Positions 1-8,806 of a DNA stretch of 59,737 bases are shown here, in pieces. Position 1 is the first letter of the stretch. Each line of letters opens with the position of its first letter. Under the pieces are notes generated by a model. The model worked only from the letters and a program-made list of their open reading frames with translations. It did not search any database and was not told where the DNA came from. A program made the translations under genes and the position numbers. Source of the stretch: Rhodospirillaceae bacterium (GTDB lineage: Bacteria > Pseudomonadota > Alphaproteobacteria > Thalassobaculales > Thalassobaculaceae); assembly GCA_018699735.1 (NCBI GenBank), contig JABIRP010000236.1, forward strand, positions 1-59,737, read 5' to 3'.

Positions 1-143
1 CTGAGAAGATTCAGGTTCGGGCCATGGAAGTGGTAACCCACGCCCATGCCGGCCAATGGTATCGCCCCTCGGCTTGGCGTGCCAACCTGACCGGCGTTCT
101 GAGCGGCCCAGCGCCGTTCTTCTGGAACGTTGCCCGCAAGTAG
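1..143 (+). CDS. C-terminal end of a peptide-type ABC transporter substrate-binding protein (partial)
   Basis: An open frame enters from the left edge and stops with TAG at 141-143. The visible 46 residues end in GPAPFFWNVARK, and the segment GQWYRPSAWRANLTGV is typical of the extreme C-terminus of SBP_bac_5 family binding proteins for peptides, nickel or opines. The gene precedes two DppB/DppC-like permeases and a fused ATPase on the same strand, with 33 nt before the first permease. It is therefore the 3' end of the periplasmic receptor gene of that importer. The start and signal peptide lie outside the window, and the substrate cannot be judged from the tail. Confidence 0.75.
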   Translation, partial: EKIQVRAMEVVTHAHAGQWYRPSAWRANLTGVLSGPAPFFWNVARK

Positions 144-176
144 ATGAAGATGATCGATCAGAGAGAATACTGAACC

Positions 177-1118
177 ATGTATTCCTTCTTCATCAGACGA
201 GTACTCGCCACCATCCCGGTTCTTGGGATGGTGGCGATCTTCGTGTTTTTCATGCTGCGCATGACGCCGGGTGATCCGGCAGCCGTGCTAGCAGGTGACA
301 ATGGCACGCCACAACAGATCGAGGAGATCCGCGAGTCGCTCGGCCTAAACGAGCCGATTCCGATCCAGCTCGGCATCTATTTGGCCGATATCCTGCGGGG
401 CGACCTCGGCCAATCCTACTTCTTCAAGCGTGATGTGACCGAACTGATCGGGTTGCGGGTCGAACCGACACTGGCACTGGCATCGACAACGCTCATCCTG
501 ACCATCCTGGTCGCCGTACCTCTGGGCGTGATCGCAGCATTTCGGCGCGGCACCTGGCTTGATCGCGGGGTCATGGGGTTCTCCGTGCTCGGGTTCTCAA
601 TCCCGATTTTCGTTCTCGGCTATATCCTGATGTACGTCTTCGCCATGGAACTGAAGATGTTCCCGGTGCAAGGCTACAAAAGTATCTTCGAGGGCTTCGG
701 GCCCTTCATCCACCGTCTGGTCCTGCCCAGTATTGCGCTCAGCGTGATTTATATCGCGCTGATTGCCCGCATCACCCGAGCCAGCGTGCTTGAGGTCTTG
801 GGCGAGGACTATATCCGCACCGCATACGCCAAGGGTTTGCCCCGGCGCGTGGTGTTGATGAAACATGCCTTGCGAAACGCCGCTATACCGATCGTTACGG
901 TTATCGGTATTGGCGTGGCGCTGTTGATTGGCGGCGTGGTGGTAACCGAAAGTGTCTTCAACATACCCGGCCTCGGTCGTCTGACTGTCGACGCCGTGTT
1001 GGGGCGGGACTATCCGACGATCCAGGCGCTTATTTTGGTTTTCTCCTTCACTTACGTGTTCATCAACCTGATGGTTGACCTGACATACACCCTGCTTGAT
1101 CCGAGGATCCGCTATTGA
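177..1118 (+). CDS. Peptide/opine-type ABC transporter permease, DppB family
   Basis: A 313-residue inner-membrane permease. It begins MYSFFIRRVLATIPVLG, the usual DppB/OppB N-terminal helix, followed by a periplasmic loop with the DPAAVLAGDNGTPQQIEEIR type segment and a core of about five further membrane segments. The BPD_transp_1 coupling region EDYIRTAYAKGLPRRVV (about residues 208-224) contains the EAA-like loop that docks onto the ATPase. A GAGAG-like purine-rich stretch lies upstream of the ATG. The stop TGA overlaps the TTG start of the next permease by 4 nt, so the two are probably translated together. It should form a heterodimer with the downstream permease. The family assignment is firm; the substrate is not determined. 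Confidence 0.93.
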   Translation: MYSFFIRRVLATIPVLGMVAIFVFFMLRMTPGDPAAVLAGDNGTPQQIEEIRESLGLNEPIPIQLGIYLADILRGDLGQSYFFKRDVTELIGLRVEPTLALASTTLILTILVAVPLGVIAAFRRGTWLDRGVMGFSVLGFSIPIFVLGYILMYVFAMELKMFPVQGYKSIFEGFGPFIHRLVLPSIALSVIYIALIARITRASVLEVLGEDYIRTAYAKGLPRRVVLMKHALRNAAIPIVTVIGIGVALLIGGVVVTESVFNIPGLGRLTVDAVLGRDYPTIQALILVFSFTYVFINLMVDLTYTLLDPRIRY

Positions 1119-2068
1119 GCCAGATTCAGGAAACCCACGGAGATGTCAGCTCCCTCGTAGACGCGGCCGCCGAAGCCGACGCTTCGTCGCGCAAGCTTTC
1201 GATCTGGGAGCGCTTATTGCAAGACAAGAGCGTCGTCATTGGCGGATCGATCATGGCCTTTATGGTTCTGTTGTCGATTATGGCGCCGCTGCTTGGAACC
1301 ATGGATCCATCCGAGATCGACCCGACCTACCGCAACAAGACGCCGGGTTTTGAGAAGGTCTGGACCGACGAAGACGACAAGGAGCAATCCTGGGCCTTTC
1401 GCATGGGCACCGACACGCTTGGGCGCGACACGTACAGCCGGGTCATATACGGCACCCAGGTGTCACTCATCGTCGGTATAACCGTCGCCGCTCTGTCGAT
1501 CAGCCTAGGCCTCGTTATCGGTATGTTCGCCGGCTATATACGATGGCTCGACGGTTTGGTTATGCGGGTGATGGACGGGTTGATGGCGATCCCTGGCATT
1601 TTGCTGGCGATCGCCCTGGTCTCGCTGTCCAGCGCCGGGCTCGACACTGTGATCCTGGCCATCACAATTCCCGAGGTGCCCCGCGTGGTGCGTCTGGTGC
1701 GCTCGATCGTGCTGTCGATCCGTGAAGAGCCCTATGTGGAAGCGGCAATTTCGACCGGCACGCGGCTGCACCTGATCCTGTACCGCCACGTGCTGCCAAA
1801 CACGGTGGCGCCGTTGATCGTGCAAGGCACCTACATCGTGGCATCGGCCATTCTGGTTGAGGCGATCCTGTCCTTCCTCGGCGCCGGCATCCCGCCGGAG
1901 ATCCCGACCTGGGGCAACATCATGGCCGAAGGGAGGGTGCTGTTCCGTATCTTCCCGCACAACATCCTGTTTCCCGGTATTTTCCTCGCCATTACCGTAT
2001 TAGCCGTCAACATGCTCGGCGACGGTCTTCGCGACACGCTTGACCCCAGACTCGAAAAGAGGACCTGA
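1115..2068 (+). CDS. Peptide/opine-type ABC transporter permease, DppC family
   Basis: A 317-residue DppC/OppC-type inner-membrane permease. It has an N-terminal cytoplasmic stretch, a first membrane helix near residues 40-62, then the OppC signature MGTDTLGRDTYSRVIYGTQ and a BPD_transp_1 core. The coupling loop EEPYVEAAISTGTRLHLILY lies around residues 205-225. The start is TTG at 1115, inside the TTGA overlap with the upstream permease stop; no better ATG exists that keeps the N-terminal helix. It ends 3 nt before the fused ATPase gene. With the DppB-like partner it forms the membrane channel of the importer. Confidence 0.92.
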   Translation: MSQIQETHGDVSSLVDAAAEADASSRKLSIWERLLQDKSVVIGGSIMAFMVLLSIMAPLLGTMDPSEIDPTYRNKTPGFEKVWTDEDDKEQSWAFRMGTDTLGRDTYSRVIYGTQVSLIVGITVAALSISLGLVIGMFAGYIRWLDGLVMRVMDGLMAIPGILLAIALVSLSSAGLDTVILAITIPEVPRVVRLVRSIVLSIREEPYVEAAISTGTRLHLILYRHVLPNTVAPLIVQGTYIVASAILVEAILSFLGAGIPPEIPTWGNIMAEGRVLFRIFPHNILFPGIFLAITVLAVNMLGDGLRDTLDPRLEKRT

Positions 2069-2071
2069 GGC

Positions 2072-3709
2072 ATGAGTGCGGAAAATTCGGAAGAGCCGGT
2101 TCTTCAAGTTCGCGGCCTCTCGGTCGAACTGCCCAAGGGAACCGACCGGACCTACGCGGTCGAAGAAATCTCATACGAGGTTCGGCCCCGCGAAATCGTC
2201 TGCCTGGTCGGCGAGTCGGGCTCTGGCAAATCCGTCTCGGCGTTCTCAGTCATGGGGCTATTGCCGGAGGGCCAGCTCACCGCCGTCGCCGGCGAGGTTT
2301 TGTTGCAGGGTGAAAACATTCTGGAGGCGAGCGAGGAGCGGCTGCGCGCGTTACGCTGCACCCGCATGTCGATGATCTTCCAGGAGCCGATGACTGCGCT
2401 CAATCCTGTCATGACCTGCGGCGATCAGATCGATGAAGTGCTGGATTACCACACCGACATGGGGCAGGCGGAGCGCCGCGCCAAGATACTCGATATTATG
2501 GAGCAGGTTCGCCTTCCCGATCCCGAGAAGATGATCGACGCCTATCCGCATCAACTTTCCGGCGGCCAGCGCCAACGCATCATGATCGCTATGGCCCTGG
2601 TGCTCGATCCGGTATTGTTGATCGCGGATGAACCGACAACCGCGCTCGACGTCACCACCCAGGCGCAGATCCTGAAGCTGATCAAGGAATTGCAGACCGA
2701 TCACGGAACCGGTGTGCTTTTCATCACCCATGACTTTGGTGTCGTTGCCGAGATCGCCGATCGGGTCGCGGTCATGCAGTGGGGCCGCATCGTCGAGTTT
2801 GGAACCCGGGAAGACGTGCTGTCGCGGCCACGCGAAGCCTATACCCAGATGTTGATCTCTTCAGTTCCGAGCATGACCCCGCGCAAGCGAGGCGGCGTGA
2901 CCGACGCGAAGCCGGTGCTTCGAACACGTGATTTGAACATGGTCTACGGCAGCAGCGGTTTCCTGCGCCGGGATCGCAAGGTGCATGCGGCAAAGGATGT
3001 GAGTATCGAGGTCCGGCGCGGTGAGACACTCGGGGTCGTTGGCGAGTCTGGTTCTGGCAAGTCGACCGTGGCCCGCTGCATCGCGCGCCTGATCGATCCG
3101 ACGTCCGGTGAAATTTTTATCGATGATGATGATATCGCCCGCCTTGGGGTCGGCAAGCTTCGCAGCCATCGCCGACGGACCCAGATCATTTTCCAGGACC
3201 CCTATCGGTCCCTCAACCCGCGTCGGCGGATCGGCGACTCGATCATCGAAGGGCCGACCAATTACGGAACTTCGGTCGCTGAGGCCTTTGAGCGCGCCCG
3301 CGAGTTGATGGCCCTGGTGAACCTCGATCCGAATTCCCTCGATCGCTACCCGCACCAGTTTTCCGGTGGCCAGCGTCAACGCATCTGCATTGCCCGGGCG
3401 CTTGCCATGGAGCCGGAGCTGTTGATCGCCGACGAAGCGGTATCGGCCCTGGATGTTTCGGTGCAGGCCCAGGTTCTGGAATTGCTCGACGATATCCGTG
3501 AAAAGCTCGACCTGGCCATGCTGTTCATCACCCACGATCTTAGGGTCGCGGCGCAGGTCTGCGACCGGCTGGCGGTGATGAGCAAGGGTGAGGTGGTGGA
3601 ATACGGCCCGGCCGGGGAAATCTTCAACAACCCGCAACACGAATACACCCGCGAACTCTTCGCCGCCGCCCCCGGCCGAGACTGGGAGTTCGGCAAGTTC
3701 GTGGCGTGA
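2072..3709 (+). CDS. Fused double ABC ATPase of the peptide-type importer (DppD-DppF fusion)
   Basis: A 545-residue protein with two complete ABC modules. Module 1 has Walker A GESGSGKS near residues 47-54, signature LSGGQRQR near 164 and Walker [10 protein letters not shown]. Module 2 repeats these with GESGSGKST near 325, FSGGQRQR near 431 and LLIADEAVS. Each module is followed by an oligopeptide-transporter C-terminal segment. The organisation equals DppD and DppF (or GsiA-type) joined in one chain, so one polypeptide supplies both ATPase sites. It begins 3 nt after the DppC-type permease and completes the transporter. In module 2 the Walker B is followed by AVS rather than PTS, which is common in this family. 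Confidence 0.93.
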   Translation: MSAENSEEPVLQVRGLSVELPKGTDRTYAVEEISYEVRPREIVCLVGESGSGKSVSAFSVMGLLPEGQLTAVAGEVLLQGENILEASEERLRALRCTRMSMIFQEPMTALNPVMTCGDQIDEVLDYHTDMGQAERRAKILDIMEQVRLPDPEKMIDAYPHQLSGGQRQRIMIAMALVLDPVLLIADEPTTALDVTTQAQILKLIKELQTDHGTGVLFITHDFGVVAEIADRVAVMQWGRIVEFGTREDVLSRPREAYTQMLISSVPSMTPRKRGGVTDAKPVLRTRDLNMVYGSSGFLRRDRKVHAAKDVSIEVRRGETLGVVGESGSGKSTVARCIARLIDPTSGEIFIDDDDIARLGVGKLRSHRRRTQIIFQDPYRSLNPRRRIGDSIIEGPTNYGTSVAEAFERARELMALVNLDPNSLDRYPHQFSGGQRQRICIARALAMEPELLIADEAVSALDVSVQAQVLELLDDIREKLDLAMLFITHDLRVAAQVCDRLAVMSKGEVVEYGPAGEIFNNPQHEYTRELFAAAPGRDWEFGKFVA

Positions 3710-3722
3710 GACGGGGTACTCT

Positions 3723-6425
3723 CTAAAACCGCCGCAATAACCGATCGATGTAGTCGAGTTCCAATCTCGGCCGAGCACGGTCGCCTGAGCGTCGGCGCAA
3801 CTCATCGAATATCCGCCGGGCTCGCATCATGTCACTCTCGCCCGGGACTTTGACATTCGACTTGTCGGTGACGCCGAAGTTGCCGGCCCGGTTCCGGTTG
3901 AGCGGATCGCGCTCCTGCTCTGGGCCGCCTTGCTGACCTTGCGCACCAGGCTGACCTTGGCGCTGACCATTGGCCATCCGACGGCGCAGCTCCTGGCTCA
4001 AAGCCCTTCCACCCTTGGCCATCTGGTCGAGCGCGTCGCCCTCGGGTCCGACGGCTTCGGCCGGATCACCCTTGCCGAGCGCCTCGCCGGCGTTCTTCAT
4101 CGATCGTTCTGCCTGGCCAAAGCCTTTCGGGATTTCACCCATACCGTCACCAAGCTTGCGCATGAATTCGCCTAGAGTGCGCCGCAGCTGCTCTTGCATG
4201 CGGGCCAGATCCTCTGCCGTCGGTTGGCTGTTCTGGCGGCCTTGACCGGGGGATTGCTGACCCTCTGGCCGTTGACCAAACCGGCGTTCACCCTGGCGAC
4301 CGGACCTGGGCTCGCCACTGCGACGTTGGCCACTCCGTCTTTGGCCATCGCGTCTTTGACCCTGCTTTCCAAATCGCTCGGAGCCTTGTGGGCCCGAGCG
4401 CATGCCCTTCATGTTTTGCTGGTTCATCTTGTAGGTGTCGTCGAGCAATTTTTGTTGCTGCTTCTGCATCTCGCTCAACTGGCGCATCATTTCCTGCATC
4501 GCTTGCTGTTCCGGCGACATCTTGGAGCGCTTGCCCATCCGCAGGTTTTCCATCATCTCCTGCAATTGCGAGAGCAACTGCCGAGCCGCATCCCGTGCCC
4601 CGCCTTTGGCCATCTCGCGGGCCCGGTTCAACATGTCCATGATATCCTTGCGCCGAAGCATGTTCTCGGGATCCATCGGCTGTTGCTCACCGGCCTGCGG
4701 TTGCTGATCACGGGCTTGCTGCTCCATCATTTGCCGAGCCATGGCTTGCAGCATCTTGTCGATCGCCTGACGGAGCTCTTCGATCAGCTTTTCGATATCT
4801 TCCAAGGAGGCGTTGTTGGCGAGTGCCTCCTGCAATCGGCGCTCGATCTCTCGGAGTTCCCGTGCGGCGATCGACAACTCGCCATCCTCGATCCGAAGGG
4901 CGGTGTCCCAGAGTAATTTGAGGATGGACTCCAGGGACTCATCGTCCTCGTTCAGGAAAGAGCGGGCGGAAGCGGATTTGAGCGCCAGGAAAACCACAGT
5001 GTCGTCGTAATAGTGCTGCGGTCGGGCGGCGATTGCCATCAGCACCTTGGCAACATCGCGTCGCGACTTGGGCTCAACGACCAGGCGTTTGCGCTGCTCG
5101 ATCACGGCGCGCGCCACCGGGTGGTTGAAGATGCGCTCCGGCAAAACCATCTGAACTGGCTCGCTGCGGCCTTCCTGCTTTAGGTCATCCAAAGCTCTAA
5201 GTGTGATCATCACGGGCTGACCGGCCCAGGGATGCGGTGTCAGATCAGTAAAACTCTGGCCGGCCAACTCGGAGCGGTCACCGGCTGACAGTGGCAACGC
5301 GATTGTAATTGGATCTTCGCTCGACACCTCTGCGGGGCCAGCTACCCGCCGGATCTCTGCCTTGATAGAGGCGACGCCATAATCGTCGGTGGCACCGTAC
5401 TTGATCACCAGCGCTTGGCGTTGCGATTGGCTCGGCGGGGCATTGAAAGCGACCGTCGGCTTCAGGTCTGGCAGAACGTTCAGCTGTCGACGCAGCAGTT
5501 CCTCGCCCGCTTGGCGGACAACAATCACAGCCCCGGAGTTAAGGGTCCCTTCATACTGATAGCCCCGCAGGCCACCTTTGGATCCAATCGCAGAAAACGC
5601 AGTTACGCTTTCCTGTTCATCAGAGGACACCAAGACGAGTTGCGGCACCTCTTCACCACCGTTCACCGTCGCCAATACACGACTGCCAATCGGTACAGCC
5701 AAGGTCTCAGGTTCAGCGTCGGCTGGGTCTGTTTGAGACGCCGGGACAGTTTGGACCTCACCACCGTGGCGAACTAGAATCGGGTGCTGGCCGGTGTAGG
5801 AAGGCGGATTGACCCAAAGGTCGACACTTGGTGGCGCCGCCGGGTTGCCGAGGGCGAAATCGACGGTCAGAGCCGAGACCATTCGGGCCCGGGTCTCGCC
5901 CCAGGCAGACGTGAAGCCGATGATCAACAGCAACGTGACAACCGCCCGCAGGCCGAACTGATCAACCGCCGCCCAGATTGGGCGCGGCGGTCCGACACGC
6001 CAGCGTCCCATGGCCGTTAACATCCGCTCGCGATGGGTCACCCAGAGCACTCGGCTCATCCGGTCGCCAGCGTTGGAAAGTTTGTCCTCAAGCAATGTGA
6101 GTGGCCGGTGGCTGGCACCTGTATCCTCTTCGATACGCCGACGTACACTTTCCTCGTCGGGGCCGGAGTAACCGGTCACGGCGCGGCGCGCCTGCCAGAG
6201 AAAGACAGCGAGGAAAAGCGCCAGGATCAGGCCCTGCCAGGGGCCGCCGACCTCATGGCCGATAGCCTGTGGCACCTGCAACAAGGACAGTCCAACGAAC
6301 AGAGACAGTGTCGCCAAGGGCGGCCAAATCAAAGGCCAGAGCGTTTCCCAAACCAAAATGAAACGCGCGAGCCGGCGCTTACCCCTCAGTCGGGCCAGGG
6401 TTTCAATCTTTTTCGGTTCCATCAT
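3723..6425 (-). CDS. TIGR02302 / DUF4175 family membrane protein
   Basis: About 900 residues. Two membrane helices lie near the N-terminus and a third near residue 170, followed by a long exported region. The C-terminal third is coiled-coil and Gln/Met/Arg-rich (MLQAMARQMMEQQARDQQ-type), with an Arg-Gly-Gln low-complexity stretch around 4220-4400 built of short QRRSG-like units. This is the alphaproteobacterial TIGR02302 family, typically encoded beside lysA as here; its molecular function is unknown. I prefer the ATG at 6425 because AGGAGG sits 9 nt upstream of it. An in-frame TTG at 6503 would add 26 residues but has no ribosome binding site. It converges with the ABC operon with only 13 nt between stops. 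Confidence 0.85.
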   Translation of the reverse strand: MMEPKKIETLARLRGKRRLARFILVWETLWPLIWPPLATLSLFVGLSLLQVPQAIGHEVGGPWQGLILALFLAVFLWQARRAVTGYSGPDEESVRRRIEEDTGASHRPLTLLEDKLSNAGDRMSRVLWVTHRERMLTAMGRWRVGPPRPIWAAVDQFGLRAVVTLLLIIGFTSAWGETRARMVSALTVDFALGNPAAPPSVDLWVNPPSYTGQHPILVRHGGEVQTVPASQTDPADAEPETLAVPIGSRVLATVNGGEEVPQLVLVSSDEQESVTAFSAIGSKGGLRGYQYEGTLNSGAVIVVRQAGEELLRRQLNVLPDLKPTVAFNAPPSQSQRQALVIKYGATDDYGVASIKAEIRRVAGPAEVSSEDPITIALPLSAGDRSELAGQSFTDLTPHPWAGQPVMITLRALDDLKQEGRSEPVQMVLPERIFNHPVARAVIEQRKRLVVEPKSRRDVAKVLMAIAARPQHYYDDTVVFLALKSASARSFLNEDDESLESILKLLWDTALRIEDGELSIAARELREIERRLQEALANNASLEDIEKLIEELRQAIDKMLQAMARQMMEQQARDQQPQAGEQQPMDPENMLRRKDIMDMLNRAREMAKGGARDAARQLLSQLQEMMENLRMGKRSKMSPEQQAMQEMMRQLSEMQKQQQKLLDDTYKMNQQNMKGMRSGPQGSERFGKQGQRRDGQRRSGQRRSGEPRSGRQGERRFGQRPEGQQSPGQGRQNSQPTAEDLARMQEQLRRTLGEFMRKLGDGMGEIPKGFGQAERSMKNAGEALGKGDPAEAVGPEGDALDQMAKGGRALSQELRRRMANGQRQGQPGAQGQQGGPEQERDPLNRNRAGNFGVTDKSNVKVPGESDMMRARRIFDELRRRSGDRARPRLELDYIDRLLRRF

Positions 6426-6617
6426 CCTCGGCACCCTCCTGGCGCGCAGCCTCGCATTGGGCGGCAGCGCGGAGCGGGTTCCGATCGTCCCCACCCGGCT
6501 CAATGCCTAAGCACAAGCCGGCGATTGGGAAACCCGGTCGTAAATATTGCCTCACCCGGTAAATTTCGCCCTTCAAGCGGTGCGGGTCAAGTCTGATGGT
6601 GGTTAACCTCTGGCGGT

Positions 6618-7898
6618 TCAGTCCGCTGCTTGGCTGCCGTCCAACCAGTCCGGCAGAGATTCTAGCGCCAGGAGGTCTTCCATGCTCTGTCGACGACGCA
6701 CGACCTCGAAGCGGTCGCCGTCGACCATCACTTCCGGCGCCATCGGTCGCGAGTTGTAGTTCGAGGCCATGACCGAGCTATAGGCGCCTGCCGACAGAAT
6801 AGCCAAAAGCGCGCCCTCGGGCATGTCAGGGAAGTCGCGGGCCTGGGCGAAATAGTCACCGCTTTCGCAGATCGGGCCGACGATATCCGTCAATCCGGTT
6901 GGGCCCGCGACACGCTGAGGCTCAACCGGCACGATATCATGATGCGCGTTGTACAGCGTCGGGCGGATGAGATCGTTCATGGCTCCGTCGACGATAACGA
7001 AACGCCGCTCACCTCCGTATTTCACATACACGACCTTGGCAACCAGGATGCCAGCGTTACCAACCAGGAAGCGGCCTGGCTCGACGCTGAGCCGGCAATC
7101 CAAGTCACTGACGGTTTCACGAACGATCCTCGCATAACTGCTCAGATCCGGCTCATCCTCGTTCTCATAGACAATTCCAAGCCCGCCACCGAGATCGAGG
7201 TGATCCACGACATGGCCAGCCTGGCGCAGGGTGAGTGTCATCTCGCGCAAGCGGCCATAGGCCTCACGAAAGGGCGAGACCTGGGTGAGCTGCGAGCCGA
7301 TATGCACAGACAAACTGGATGCTTGGGTGCCCGGGAGGTTGGAGGCAAGGTCGAAGAATTCCGGCGCGCGCTCGATGTCGACACCGAACTTGTTCTCCTT
7401 GCGCCCGGTGGTGATCTTCGCATGGGTTTTGGCATCGACGTCTGGATTGACCCGGAGACCAACTGTCGCCTCGTGACCGAGCCGGTTCGCGACCTCTGAA
7501 AGGGCCCGCAATTCACTCTCCGACTCGACATTGAACTGTCCGACACCAGCCTCAAGCGCCTGGGCCATTTCGTCTTGGGTCTTGCCGACACCGGCAAAAA
7601 GGATGCGCTCGGCCGCCACACCGGCCGCAAGCGCGCGGCGAACCTCGCCGATCGAAACCACATCAGCCCCGGCACCTTCCAGCGCCAAAGCCCGGATCAC
7701 CGCCAGGTTCGAGTTTGCCTTGATCGCATAAAAGATATCGACGCCCAAACCGGCGAGGGCCGCATCGAAATTCCGGTAGCGCTCGACGAGCGCGCTCCGG
7801 GAATAGCAATAGAACGGTGTTCCGACCGCTTCGGCGATTGCCGGGATGGCAACGCCATCCGCATGCAGGATGCCATCTCGATGGGTAAAGGCGCTCAT
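6618..7898 (-). CDS. lysA: Diaminopimelate decarboxylase
   Basis: A 426-residue PLP enzyme making L-lysine from meso-diaminopimelate, the last lysine step, in the cytoplasm. It is a fold type III decarboxylase: the PLP lysine is K60 in FYAIKANSN, HIGSQ marks the barrel, GGGLGI binds the PLP phosphate, EPGRFLVGNAG is a substrate motif, and CESGDYFA carries the active-site Cys contributed across the dimer. The length matches the family. It lies between a small lipoprotein gene (15 nt upstream on the same strand) and the TIGR02302 gene, a conserved alphaproteobacterial arrangement. In many relatives argH comes before the lipoprotein gene; it is absent here. Confidence 0.96.
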   Translation of the reverse strand: MSAFTHRDGILHADGVAIPAIAEAVGTPFYCYSRSALVERYRNFDAALAGLGVDIFYAIKANSNLAVIRALALEGAGADVVSIGEVRRALAAGVAAERILFAGVGKTQDEMAQALEAGVGQFNVESESELRALSEVANRLGHEATVGLRVNPDVDAKTHAKITTGRKENKFGVDIERAPEFFDLASNLPGTQASSLSVHIGSQLTQVSPFREAYGRLREMTLTLRQAGHVVDHLDLGGGLGIVYENEDEPDLSSYARIVRETVSDLDCRLSVEPGRFLVGNAGILVAKVVYVKYGGERRFVIVDGAMNDLIRPTLYNAHHDIVPVEPQRVAGPTGLTDIVGPICESGDYFAQARDFPDMPEGALLAILSAGAYSSVMASNYNSRPMAPEVMVDGDRFEVVRRRQSMEDLLALESLPDWLDGSQAAD

Positions 7899-7913
7899 GT
7901 TTGATCGCTCCGA

Positions 7914-8069
7914 TTAACGGCTTGGGTAAGCTTTGGGATAGGTCGACGGCTTGTCTGCGGGCGGTTCCGGCGCGCCGCGTTTACCGCAGGCCGTCAAAGG
8001 CATCGCCAAGGCCGTCGCGATCACAAGTGCGAGCGCCAGCCGTGAGAGACTGTTTGGTCCTGGACCCAT
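7914..8069 (-). CDS. Small LptM-like lipoprotein
   Basis: A 51-residue protein. A short signal peptide MGPGPNSLSRLALALVIA is followed by the lipobox LTAC, with cysteine 28 as the predicted lipidation site. The sequence CGKRGAPEPP follows and then a Pro/Lys/Tyr tail. Small lipoproteins starting CGxKGxLxxP are the LptM/YifL type, which in E. coli helps assemble the LptDE lipopolysaccharide translocon. Their location just before lysA is widely conserved. Two in-frame ATGs are possible: 8069, giving a compact signal peptide, or 8141, giving 75 residues with an unlikely charged leader. I chose 8069. With that choice the gene is divergent from the thioredoxin-like gene with 70 bp between starts. 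Confidence 0.8.
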   Translation of the reverse strand: MGPGPNSLSRLALALVIATALAMPLTACGKRGAPEPPADKPSTYPKAYPSR

Positions 8070-8139
8070 GCGAATGCGCGCGCCATTGTTGCCTAAGGGC
8101 CCTTCGACGCCGCGAGATGATTTTTTTTGGAACTGGATC

Positions 8140-8721
8140 ATGACAACACGTCCGATGTCAGCCTTGCCAAAGTTTTCGATATTCGTGGCCACCGCTTTGG
8201 CGATCCTGGCCGTTGGTTTCTCTGCTTCAGCCGCGGGGTCTCCGCCACTCGCGGGCAGTTTGTCCGACTTCATCGTCCTTGACGAGGCGCCGCCCACGCC
8301 CGACACGCCCTTCATAAGCGCCGACGGGGGATCCATCAAGCTTCACGACTTTGCCGGCAAGCCATTGCTTGTGAACTTTTGGGCCACCTGGTGTCCGCCG
8401 TGCATCCGGGAACTCCCAGGGCTTGAGGCTCTGTCTCTCCAAGGTGAAAGAGACGGGTTCGAGGTGCTGATAATCTCTCTCGACAAGGGTGGGCCTTCTG
8501 TATTCAAGCCATTCCTGTCTGACCGCCTGGGGCTGGAGCATTTGAAATCGGCCTCTGACCCGCGCGGTAAGCTGGCGCGCGCGCTTGGTGTTCGGGGCCT
8601 GCCGGCAACTTTCATTCTCGACAGCCAATCCAAGCTCGTCGGCCTCAAGATCGGCCCGGCGGAATGGGATAGTCCCGAGGCTCTCGCTCTTTTGAAGTAT
8701 TATGTAAAAAAAGGCAGTTGA
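8140..8721 (+). CDS. TlpA/ResA-like exported thioredoxin-family protein
   Basis: A 193-residue protein with an N-terminal signal or anchor segment (MTTRPMSALPKFSIFVATAL..., cleavage plausible after SASA) and a thioredoxin fold. The active site WATWCPPC has cysteines 85 and 88. LLVNFWATWCPPCIRELP and GLPATFILD (the cis-proline strand) are typical of TlpA/ResA/DsbE proteins, which reduce periplasmic disulfides for cytochrome c or copper-protein maturation. The start ATG at 8140 sits beside the divergent lipoprotein gene. An alternative ATG at 8155 would only shorten the leader. The position next to the lysA group is typical of alphaproteobacteria. The specific substrate is not determined. Confidence 0.9.
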   Translation: MTTRPMSALPKFSIFVATALAILAVGFSASAAGSPPLAGSLSDFIVLDEAPPTPDTPFISADGGSIKLHDFAGKPLLVNFWATWCPPCIRELPGLEALSLQGERDGFEVLIISLDKGGPSVFKPFLSDRLGLEHLKSASDPRGKLARALGVRGLPATFILDSQSKLVGLKIGPAEWDSPEALALLKYYVKKGS

Positions 8722-8806
8722 TCTCTCGCTTCTCGTGAACGATGCATTGCCGCTCGCGGCGCCGAAGAGTTAGACTGTTCGCCAGTTCTAACCCAGGAGA
8801 CCGAAC

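Noticed and set aside
2861-3805. Long minus-strand open frame (314 codons) inside the fused ATPase gene
   Set aside because: It is an antisense shadow of a clear ABC gene in high-GC DNA; its translation has no recognisable domain.
8070-8141. Longer form of the small lipoprotein starting at 8141
   Set aside because: It would put a charged 24-residue leader before the signal peptide, which is incompatible with lipoprotein export.
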